From an uncultured Bacilli bacterium (GTDB taxonomy: Bacteria > Bacillota_I > Bacilli_A > RF39 > UBA660), in contig CALVPA010000023.1 of NCBI GenBank assembly GCA_944350395.1, forward strand, positions 1-13,240: a DNA stretch of 13,240 nt, given 5' to 3'. Each line of letters opens with the position of its first letter. Position 1 is the first letter of the stretch. The translations under genes were made by a program, and so were the position numbers. Below are positions 6,706 through 12,755 of the stretch, one piece after another. The notes under the pieces are model-generated. The model was not told the origin of the DNA. It saw only the letters and a list, made by a program, of their open reading frames with translations, and did not search any database.

Positions 6706-7288
6706 TATTCCTATAACTTATACTAAGTCCATCTCCGATATCATAAAACTTAGTAGTAAACTCCTTATTAGTTTTTAAAAATTCGATATAATCTTCAATT
6801 TTAGATACTAAACTGTTTAAATTTTTGGACATATCTGCATTTCTATTTCCAACTAATCCGTGAAATTTTATGTTGTCTGTTATTATTACTCCATTTGGTT
6901 TTAGATAATGACTAAATTTTTCAAAAAATTTAATATATTGTCCCTTAGCAGCATCTATGAATATCATGTCGTAACTTCTACCTATTAAATTTACGTCTAA
7001 TGCGTCTTGGAATACTACTTCGATTTGATGCTCTAAACCGCATTTTTTAACGTTTTTAACGGCCTCCATATATCTCTTTTCATCTCTTTCAATAGTAGTA
7101 AGCTCTACGCCCTCATTAGCGCTAGTCATAAGTATTCCACTATAACCAATAGCGGTTCCTATCTCTAAAATGCTTTTGACATTGTTTAATTTGATATATT
7201 TCATTATAAATTTAATCGAATCTTTTTCGATTATCGGAACATTATACTCTTTAGCATATTTTTCCATTTCAATTATTGTTTCTTTCAC
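6689..7288 (-). CDS. trmR: tRNA 5-hydroxyuridine O-methyltransferase (TrmR/YrrM-like)
   Basis: 199 residues, an O-methyltransferase family 3 Rossmann fold. The SAM site is EIGTAIGYSG (42-51) with the acidic TIERD strand end near 65-69. The metal and catalytic residues are Asp112 in FIDAAKGQY and Asp138-Asn139 in ITDNIKFHGLV. This family includes catechol and caffeoyl-CoA methyltransferases, but placement before two U32 genes and after mltG matches B. subtilis yrrM (trmR), which methylates ho5U34 to mo5U34 in tRNAs reading four-codon boxes. The start is GTG at 7288 with SD GGTGAT a few bases upstream; a later ATG would remove the first helix. First gene of the trmR-trhP1-trhP2 operon, with a near-consensus promoter. 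Confidence 0.85.
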   Translation of the reverse strand: MKETIIEMEKYAKEYNVPIIEKDSIKFIMKYIKLNNVKSILEIGTAIGYSGILMTSANEGVELTTIERDEKRYMEAVKNVKKCGLEHQIEVVFQDALDVNLIGRSYDMIFIDAAKGQYIKFFEKFSHYLKPNGVIITDNIKFHGLVGNRNADMSKNLNSLVSKIEDYIEFLKTNKEFTTKFYDIGDGLSISYRNNDEKR

Positions 7289-7307
7289 TTAAATCACCAA
7301 CGAACTA

Positions 7308-7336
7308 ATTATAGCACATTTGCCTATTTAAAGCAA
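7308..7336 (-). promoter_or_regulatory. Sigma-A-type promoter for the trmR operon
   Basis: Minus strand: TTGCTT (7336-7331), exactly 17 nt, TATAAT (7313-7308) preceded by TGC, an extended -10. The transcript would start near 7301 with a short leader. This is the clearest vegetative promoter in the window. Confidence 0.78.
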
Positions 7337-7353
7337 TTTTAAGCCCTCTAATC

Positions 7354-7381
7354 AAAAAAATAGTGGCAAGCCCACTATTTT
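7354..7381 (-). terminator. Intrinsic terminator of the 907-residue surface protein gene
   Basis: Minus strand: AAAATAGTGG (7381-7372), loop GCTTG, CCACTATTTT (7366-7357) with the run of seven T reaching 7354. The stem has 10 bp. The first two stem bases are the AA of the stop codon TAA (7382-7380). This isolates the sortase island from trmR. Confidence 0.88.
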
Positions 7382-10103
7382 ATAATAAAACTTTCTTTTT
7401 AATAGCAATAAATGCGATTATCAAACTAGAGGCAATAGTCGTTATTAAACCCATATTTTCTGTTGTACCAGTTTGAGGTATTTCTGGTATGTTTGGTTTA
7501 TCGGTACCATCCTCTACTTCATCTCCACCTTCACCTAATACATATTGATAAATGTAAGTTACATGTGTATCATTTTCGGCAAAAATTCCAGTCTTATCGC
7601 CCTTTACTTCTACTAATTCATAACCTTCGAATACTTTTTCTTCAGTCTCGTATTCTTCGCCGATGAGGCCATTTATGACAATATCCTCGTGTAAAGTCTC
7701 ACCTTCATCAGTGATATAACTTATCGTTACTGTACTCTCTTTAGCCCATTTGGCATATACAGTTATACTTTCCATCGCTGTCTCATCGTTGCCAAATATA
7801 CTCGTTATCTTTGTATCCTGATTAAATTTAGTATTCAAAACACTGTATAGAGATTCAAAATATTTACCATCTGAAGTCGCTCTATTTGCCAAATCCTCTG
7901 TAGTATCGACCATCACTTCATTACCGCTATTCGTATATACATACCAGCCCAAGAATTTATAACCTTCCCTTTCGGCAGTAGGCATAACTTTTTCTGCTAA
8001 ATTTAAACTGTTTCCATATATAGTTATATCCATCGCCAAACGGTCAGTGAGTTTTTCAGCAGTCGAATTTGTCGTAACTATCTTCCCTTGTGTCGCATCA
8101 AAAGTAATCAGTGAGTATGGCGCCCAGACATAAGCATTTCCGTATGTACCATCTATCAAATCTTCACCCAATAAATTGAATCTAAACGTATAAAGATGTT
8201 TTTGACCGTTAATCTTATTATAGTATGTAAAATACTTGATTATCGAACCACTTTGAGATGAATTTACTCCTACTTCGGTATTGACGGCATCGTGCAAATC
8301 AAATCTATATAGTTTATCTCCTTCAGAGTTAACGATTGAAACGCGAGTATTTATGTCGTCATAAGGTTTATTGTAATTGTCGACTGTAACTTCACTACTC
8401 GCCTGTAGTGAACCGCTATCTACAATAACTGAACCCGTAACACCATCTGTGTTGTAATCGTCTGCAATGTCGTTGTTTCCGACTTCATCTTTATCCACTT
8501 GTGTGCTAGGTGCAAACATATAACTTCCTTCGGCAATAGATACCGTATTTTCATCTATTATAATGACACCTGAAGCACTCGAAGTATTATATAAATCCCA
8601 CGCAAATGGATCGGTAGATCTAATAAATGAATTATAAAATTTTACTTCTTTTTGAGCAACTATTCCACTCATATTAACGATAACACTATTTTCTACATCG
8701 CTAAGAGATTTACCGTTGTCATTTGTGATCACTTTAGAATCTCTAATCGTCGCTCCACCATTAAAGAAAATACCCATTTTTCTCGATGGCTTCCAACCAG
8801 AATATCTGCTAGCCATACCGTTATAACTAGATTCGACATAACTGTTTTCGATAATTGCCTCGCCCTCTGTGATATCTAATCCGGCACAAGTATTGCCATT
8901 CGTAATAAGAGTAGAATCTTTTAGTAAGAGATTATGTATATAAAATCCATCTCTATCATTACCAAAATTTTCATTTTCGACGAGATTAACATCGAATATG
9001 TTTTTATATAAATCTTCGTATCCTTCAGGAATACTTCCCATTATTACTTCACTACCGTTAATGATGTCGAATGTTCCATATTGAACTCCAGCACTTTTTC
9101 CGGCAGTAACTATCACTTTAGCATTGTCGAATAAGACATATTGGTTTTCTTTTAAGCCCGTATTCAAATTGTTAAATCCGAGTCCTCCAGCATTTCTTAT
9201 CCCCAAAATAGAATCTACTACTGTAACTTTGAAGTTACTGTTAGATAATCCTGTATCGGCTTGTGTATGAAATGCATTGCCAGATACTCCGTCGATGACG
9301 AGTTTGCTGTTTTCAGTTATATTTACTCTTCCTGCAGAGGAAACATAAATACCTGTAGTCGTAGTATTGCCAGTATTGCTCGCATCTCCATTTCCTAAAA
9401 GGAATACTTGTGCTCCATTTTTGATGTTTATCTCTGGAAGACTATCTTTAGTTCCAGTAAAGAAAATAGCTACTCCGTGTTGCCATGTCGAAAGTGTATC
9501 AACCGGTTGCATCCACGAACTATTCCATGTCATACCAGCCTTATGCAAATCTGTAATAGTGAGTTTTTTGTTTTCGATATTCAATTTTCCATCGTATAAC
9601 TTACTTCCGGCATCGAATCTCTGACCTACTATTCCCATACTATATTTTTTGATAGTTAGTGTATCGCCTTTTATAGTGAGCGAACCCGAAATAGTGTCAT
9701 CCTCATTTCCGCTTATCCAAATAGCACCATAATTATAAATGTCTGTACTTCCCTCAAAAGTTACATTTCCATTTATGTTAAAAACAACTTCGTTTTTAAC
9801 GCGTACAAATAAATTTTTATAGATACCCGGTTCAAAATTTACTGTTACTTTACTATTTAACTCCAATAAAGTATCGATGTAATCTCCGGGCTGTAAATTT
9901 ATTACTGAATTGTCTTCAATTTCAGCAATTTTTTTTTCTAAATCATTCGCTTCACGATAGTGTAATGTAGGATTATACTCGTGAGCTAAATTGTTTTGAT
10001 TTGCAATATCTTCTGTAGTTACGTTTAAAGTAGATGCTAAAACATCGGCCTTAAACATAAAAAGACTTACAAATAAAGCTAAAATTAAATAAAATCTTTT
10101 CAT
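7380..10103 (-). CDS. Secreted, sortase-anchored beta-helix-like surface protein
   Basis: 907 residues. Signal peptide 1-23 (likely cleavage VLA/ST). Residues about 45-600 are rich in short beta strands with Asn/Gly turns and repeated phrases such as INIKNGAQVFLLGNG and ITENSKLVIDG, typical of right-handed parallel beta helices; this is judged from pattern only. A Listeria-Bacteroides (InlB B-type, Flg_new) repeat follows at about 662-786, running from ITFDA through GWY to VYAKW. Then come a MucBP-like domain (about 791-855), an acidic linker, the sorting motif IPQTG (875-879), a hydrophobic helix and a KKK tail. This layout points to an adhesin or glycan-binding wall protein; no catalytic motif is recognised. 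It has its own promoter and a strong SD (GGGGAGG). The sortase upstream probably anchors it. Ligand unknown. Confidence 0.8.
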   Translation of the reverse strand: MKRFYLILALFVSLFMFKADVLASTLNVTTEDIANQNNLAHEYNPTLHYREANDLEKKIAEIEDNSVINLQPGDYIDTLLELNSKVTVNFEPGIYKNLFVRVKNEVVFNINGNVTFEGSTDIYNYGAIWISGNEDDTISGSLTIKGDTLTIKKYSMGIVGQRFDAGSKLYDGKLNIENKKLTITDLHKAGMTWNSSWMQPVDTLSTWQHGVAIFFTGTKDSLPEINIKNGAQVFLLGNGDASNTGNTTTTGIYVSSAGRVNITENSKLVIDGVSGNAFHTQADTGLSNSNFKVTVVDSILGIRNAGGLGFNNLNTGLKENQYVLFDNAKVIVTAGKSAGVQYGTFDIINGSEVIMGSIPEGYEDLYKNIFDVNLVENENFGNDRDGFYIHNLLLKDSTLITNGNTCAGLDITEGEAIIENSYVESSYNGMASRYSGWKPSRKMGIFFNGGATIRDSKVITNDNGKSLSDVENSVIVNMSGIVAQKEVKFYNSFIRSTDPFAWDLYNTSSASGVIIIDENTVSIAEGSYMFAPSTQVDKDEVGNNDIADDYNTDGVTGSVIVDSGSLQASSEVTVDNYNKPYDDINTRVSIVNSEGDKLYRFDLHDAVNTEVGVNSSQSGSIIKYFTYYNKINGQKHLYTFRFNLLGEDLIDGTYGNAYVWAPYSLITFDATQGKIVTTNSTAEKLTDRLAMDITIYGNSLNLAEKVMPTAEREGYKFLGWYVYTNSGNEVMVDTTEDLANRATSDGKYFESLYSVLNTKFNQDTKITSIFGNDETAMESITVYAKWAKESTVTISYITDEGETLHEDIVINGLIGEEYETEEKVFEGYELVEVKGDKTGIFAENDTHVTYIYQYVLGEGGDEVEDGTDKPNIPEIPQTGTTENMGLITTIASSLIIAFIAIKKKVLL
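7440..7733 (-). repeat. C-terminal anchoring cassette, copy in the 907-residue protein
   Basis: Encodes the MucBP-like domain, acidic linker and IPQTG signal. Over the 60 residues ending in IPQTG it matches the 506-residue protein (cassette at 10410-10714) at 38 positions without gaps; the invariant core is YVLGEGG and PEIPQTG. The two genes are otherwise unlike, so this is a shared module, not a whole-gene duplication. Confidence 0.82.
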
Positions 10104-10138
10104 CCAAAAACCTCCCCAAATTTATGTACTATTCGGAA

Positions 10139-10192
10139 TTATAAAACTCCTACCACATATCTTAAAAGTTGCACTGTATGCTCCTTTTATAA
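10139..10192 (-). promoter_or_regulatory. 5' leader region of the 907-residue protein gene
   Basis: The predicted transcript starts near 10192 and has an approximately 90-nt leader, long for this window. It begins with ATAAAAGGAGCAT, almost the same as the sortase leader. AAAGGAG is followed six bases later by a GTG (10174) opening an 11-codon frame that ends in TAA at 10139; translation of it is unproven. No known riboswitch class is recognised. Confidence 0.3.
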
Positions 10193-10234
10193 GTCTATAT
10201 ACTAATCATTTTTTAAATTTTTGTCAATCAAAAA
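10178..10234 (-). repeat. 57-nt shared promoter module, copy A (907-residue protein gene)
   Basis: Ungapped partner of 12659-12715; 45 of 57 positions are identical. Conserved blocks on the minus strand: TTTTTGATTGACAAAAAT, TTAGTATATAG and ATAAAAGGAGCAT. The promoter lies within it. Confidence 0.85.
10199..10227 (-). promoter_or_regulatory. Promoter of the 907-residue surface protein gene
   Basis: Minus strand: perfect -35 TTGACA (10227-10222), 17-nt spacer, -10 TAGTAT (10204-10199). The -35 is embedded in an inverted repeat TTTTTG-ATTGA-CAAAAA that also overlaps the sortase promoter's -35. The weak -10 beside a perfect -35 would suit control by an activator or repressor. Confidence 0.7.
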
Positions 10235-10245
10235 GTTAACTTTTT
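10230..10245. repeat. 16-bp perfect palindrome upstream of the 907-gene promoter
   Basis: AAAAAGTTAACTTTTT is its own reverse complement and ends 2 bp upstream of the -35 box. It is absent from the otherwise similar sortase promoter, so it could be a gene-specific protein binding site. The A and T runs make chance more likely than for a mixed-base palindrome. Confidence 0.55.
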
Positions 10246-10249
10246 AATA

Positions 10250-10270
10250 AAAAAGTGAATGAGACTTTTT
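10250..10270. terminator. Weak hairpin with T-runs on both strands
   Basis: AAAAAGT (10250-10256), 7-nt loop, ACTTTTT (10264-10270), with A/T runs on either side. A 7-bp A-T-rich stem: possible back-up terminator for the 506-residue protein gene, low certainty. Confidence 0.3.
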
Positions 10271-10318
10271 ATTTTTTAAATTTTGACCAAAAAATATATT
10301 CAAATTTTAATATATAAT

Positions 10319-10351
10319 AAAAAAAACACTTCTCAAAACGAAGTGCTTTTT
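10319..10351 (-). terminator. Intrinsic terminator of the sortase operon
   Basis: Minus strand: AAAAAGCACTTC (10351-10340), 7-nt loop, GAAGTGTTTTTT (10332-10321), then further T. The 12-bp stem contains one G-T pair. It begins 4 nt after the stop codon of the 506-residue protein. Confidence 0.88.
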
Positions 10352-10354
10352 AAA

Positions 10355-11875
10355 TTAAGCCATCAGTTTTTTTCTGATTGTGAATAAAGATATTGCCAAA
10401 ACTGATATAGTAGACAATCCATTTAAGCAAATTGCCATATCGATGCCAGTTTGAGGTATCTCAGGTACAGAAGGGTTTTCAGTACCTTCTTCGACGTCTT
10501 CTCCACCTTCACCTAATACGTACTCATAAATATATGTCACATATAAAGTGCCATCGACATATTCGCCAGTAACATTGCCTTCGATTTCGTCTAATTCATA
10601 ACCTTCGAAAATCTTTTCTTCAGTAGCATAGTTCTTTCCTACCATGCCCGATAATTCTATAGGACTGATTAGATCAGTTCCATTTATATTTTCGACATAT
10701 CTTACGATAACTTTACCTTTTGGCGCTGTAAAAGTCATATATGAATGTGTCATAAAATCGTAAAGAGCATAAACATTTTCTAAATCTGGTCCAGATAAAT
10801 GTACTGTAAATGTTCCTTCGTTTTCTTTTTCATTAGTCAATTTTCCAAAATTTTCTTGGATGTACTCATCGCCTAATGTCTCATCTCTCATATATTCGCC
10901 GACTGAATGACTCATCTGATTTTCTCTATCGTCAGTGAGTAGAACTTCATCAGTATCGCCTACACCGATAGATATTCCAACATTGTAGAAGTAGTTGAAA
11001 TGAAGAGCGATCAAATCTCCGTTTGTCTCCGTTTGAGTAACCACCTTACTGATAGAATTTCTCATCATAGATTTCATCTGATCTATACTGAAAGAATCTA
11101 AACTCGTATAGTTAGTACCATAATAGTTATTATAGTAATCTAAGCAATACTTTCCTAAATCCTCGATACCGTTGTATCCAGCACTTTTTAATAAAGGATC
11201 TAATGCTTCATCTGTGATATCTTTGCCATCCCCAACGAGAGCTTTGATAGCCAGATTTCCTACTCTCGTATATTGGTTCATAACTCTGACAGCTTCATCA
11301 TTGAATAATACTCCTTCTTCAGAGATGACTTCATTATCGATTTCGATCTTATCGTACTGGTAAGAAATATATGACTCGATTTCATTATCGGGATAAACGA
11401 CAAATGAATTTTCATCATAGTCATATTCATATTTCGAATTGTTTATTATTTTAACGATGACTCTATAATTATCACCTGGCATCGAAATAAAAGAACTATC
11501 CTCTCCAGTAAATCTCTCGTAATATTCAGTAATCGCTTCTAATAATCCAACACTTATTACGAGTTCTTCCTTATCGTAGTCTTCAGGAATAGTATATGTC
11601 GCTGAAAATGTCTGAAAGTATAGACTTCTTTCTTTGCCATCTACGACATATTTTTCATATCCTTCTCCTACGAAGCCATATTCCGCTACTATCCCATCGC
11701 TCATGTGCTTTACAACAGGTTGCATAGTAGCCCATATCGAACCGTTTACAGGTTCATTTTCTGAAATTACTCCAGTTGTACCATCGGTAATATTCTCTTC
11801 AGCATAGACATCATGTGCTGCTATTCCAAAAAAGAATACACTCAATGTGATTAAAAATGCATAAAATTTTTTCAT
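10355..11875 (-). CDS. Secreted, sortase-anchored surface protein of unknown function
   Basis: 506 residues. Signal peptide 1-25 (likely cleavage VYA/EE). Residues about 30-380 are acidic, Tyr-rich and not recognisable; they contain a strand-rich part (about 60-200) and a helical stretch around 205-275 with YCLDYYNNYYGTNY. A MucBP-like domain follows (about 388-453), then the acidic linker, IPQTG at 473-477, a hydrophobic segment and an RKK tail, the standard layout of a wall-anchored protein. It starts 11 nt after the sortase stop, with SD GGGAGG beginning on the last base of that stop codon, so the two are co-transcribed and likely enzyme and substrate. The C-terminus is shared with the 907-residue protein, while the N-terminal parts are unrelated. 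Function of the exposed domain unknown. Confidence 0.8.
   Translation of the reverse strand: MKKFYAFLITLSVFFFGIAAHDVYAEENITDGTTGVISENEPVNGSIWATMQPVVKHMSDGIVAEYGFVGEGYEKYVVDGKERSLYFQTFSATYTIPEDYDKEELVISVGLLEAITEYYERFTGEDSSFISMPGDNYRVIVKIINNSKYEYDYDENSFVVYPDNEIESYISYQYDKIEIDNEVISEEGVLFNDEAVRVMNQYTRVGNLAIKALVGDGKDITDEALDPLLKSAGYNGIEDLGKYCLDYYNNYYGTNYTSLDSFSIDQMKSMMRNSISKVVTQTETNGDLIALHFNYFYNVGISIGVGDTDEVLLTDDRENQMSHSVGEYMRDETLGDEYIQENFGKLTNEKENEGTFTVHLSGPDLENVYALYDFMTHSYMTFTAPKGKVIVRYVENINGTDLISPIELSGMVGKNYATEEKIFEGYELDEIEGNVTGEYVDGTLYVTYIYEYVLGEGGEDVEEGTENPSVPEIPQTGIDMAICLNGLSTISVLAISLFTIRKKLMA
10410..10714 (-). repeat. C-terminal anchoring cassette, copy in the 506-residue protein
   Basis: Partner of 7440-7733. 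The DNA is also alike in stretches, for example tctccaccttcacctaata on the plus strand of both copies, so the copying is not ancient or is maintained by exchange. Confidence 0.8.
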
Positions 11876-11886
11876 TCAAAACCTCC

Positions 11887-12633
11887 CTATATTTTTTTTG
11901 CATTTATTATAAGATACTTCCCGTAGGATGTATCATATAAACAAGTTTGTAAGACGAGTACAGTGTCATTTCCATTAACAGAAACGCCGGTGTCATATAT
12001 CGATTTATTTTTCATACTGTTAAAATGATCGTTCCATTCTTCGCAGTCATCGAAATCGACTAACATATGTTCATTATTTTCTCTATAAATACCATAAACG
12101 GCAAAAATTTCATAAGTGTATAAACCGTTTTCTGTTTCTAAATATATATACTTATTGTCCTCGTAAAAATCATAAGATAGATAAGCATCTAATCTCGAAA
12201 ATGGTATATCGTAATAATGGGAGTTATGACCATAGATATTTATTTGTTTGCTGTCTTTGATATCCGTTCTATAGTCTAAAAAGATGCTTCCTAGTGCCGA
12301 ATATCTCTTGTAGGCATTTCTCTTCAAATAAAATTCGTTATCACTAGATTGTAGTACGACATTATCTATATCTAAACTTTCGATAATAATTCGCGCTTTT
12401 ATGTCATCATTCGAATAGTAATCGCGCAAATCGGTTATATTTTTTTGATGTATCGTGCTATCGTCGTAATCTCTAGCATTGGCAATTACTATTTTTTTTG
12501 TTACACTTTCGTTCATTTCTATTTCGGCTTTTCCATTATATAGAAATCTTGTAACGGTAAAAAGTACAATATAGATCGATATATAAATTGCTGAAATTAA
12601 AAAGTAATAGAATGCCAACTTTCTCTTTTTCAT
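11887..12633 (-). CDS. srtB: Class B-like sortase with Lys at the catalytic Arg position
   Basis: 248 residues. One N-terminal membrane helix (about 8-30) with a basic start places the enzyme outside the membrane. The class B pattern is clear: DNEFYLKRNAYKRYSALGSIFLDYR (97-122 region), then INIYGHN with catalytic His136, a strand-rich middle, and LQTC with catalytic Cys231. Sortases cleave a sorting motif and join the protein to peptidoglycan or a pilin. In class B enzymes an Arg lies shortly after the Cys; here the aligned residue is Lys239 (codon AAG at 11919-11917), in TCLYDTSYGKYLII. It leads an operon with an IPQTG protein. Class B sortases of clostridia recognise PxTG motifs, consistent with IPQTG here. 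SD GGGAG lies 6 nt before the ATG. The gene symbol denotes class only. Confidence 0.87.
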   Translation of the reverse strand: MKKRKLAFYYFLISAIYISIYIVLFTVTRFLYNGKAEIEMNESVTKKIVIANARDYDDSTIHQKNITDLRDYYSNDDIKARIIIESLDIDNVVLQSSDNEFYLKRNAYKRYSALGSIFLDYRTDIKDSKQINIYGHNSHYYDIPFSRLDAYLSYDFYEDNKYIYLETENGLYTYEIFAVYGIYRENNEHMLVDFDDCEEWNDHFNSMKNKSIYDTGVSVNGNDTVLVLQTCLYDTSYGKYLIINAKKI

Positions 12634-12658
12634 AGTTATCTCCCAAAACTTAACCCCA

Positions 12659-12715
12659 ATGTTCCTTTTATGGGACTATATACTAAACAAAAAAGACATT
12701 TTTGTCAATCAAAAA
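12659..12715 (-). repeat. 57-nt shared promoter module, copy B (sortase operon)
   Basis: Ungapped partner of 10178-10234. The first 18 bases and the 11 bases spanning the -10 are identical in both, and ATAAAAGGA-CAT in the leader differs at one base. The spacer in between has diverged, which argues for selection on the conserved blocks. Confidence 0.85.
12680..12708 (-). promoter_or_regulatory. Promoter of the sortase operon, nested in the mltG terminator
   Basis: Minus strand: TTGACA (12708-12703), 17-nt spacer, TAGTAT (12685-12680), identical in hexamers and spacing to the promoter of the 907-residue protein. The -35 spans the loop and the descending arm of the mltG terminator, and the spacer contains the terminator's T-run. 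Confidence 0.72.
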
Positions 12716-12722
12716 TGTCTTT
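12689..12722 (-). terminator. Intrinsic terminator of mltG
   Basis: Minus strand: AAAGACATTTTTG (12722-12710), loop ATTGA, CAAAAATGTCTTT (12704-12692), then TTT. A perfect 13-bp stem, 33 nt after the mltG stop codon. Confidence 0.88.
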
Positions 12723-12755
12723 ATTAATAAATAAATTAATTATGCTCTATAAATA

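Noticed and set aside
10104..10354. Riboswitch in the leader of the large surface protein gene
   Set aside because: No recognisable aptamer core; the region is explained by two hairpins, a palindrome, a promoter and a short leader.
66..11363. Several plus-strand open frames of 60-95 codons, for example 9367-9624 and 2046-2327
   Set aside because: All lie opposite well-supported genes, have no SD or domain, and show compositions expected of antisense shadows.
12689..12722. Invertible promoter flanked by inverted repeats (phase variation)
   Set aside because: The perfect inverted repeat is a single hairpin with a 5-nt loop and T-run, not two separated repeats around a promoter; no recombinase gene is nearby.
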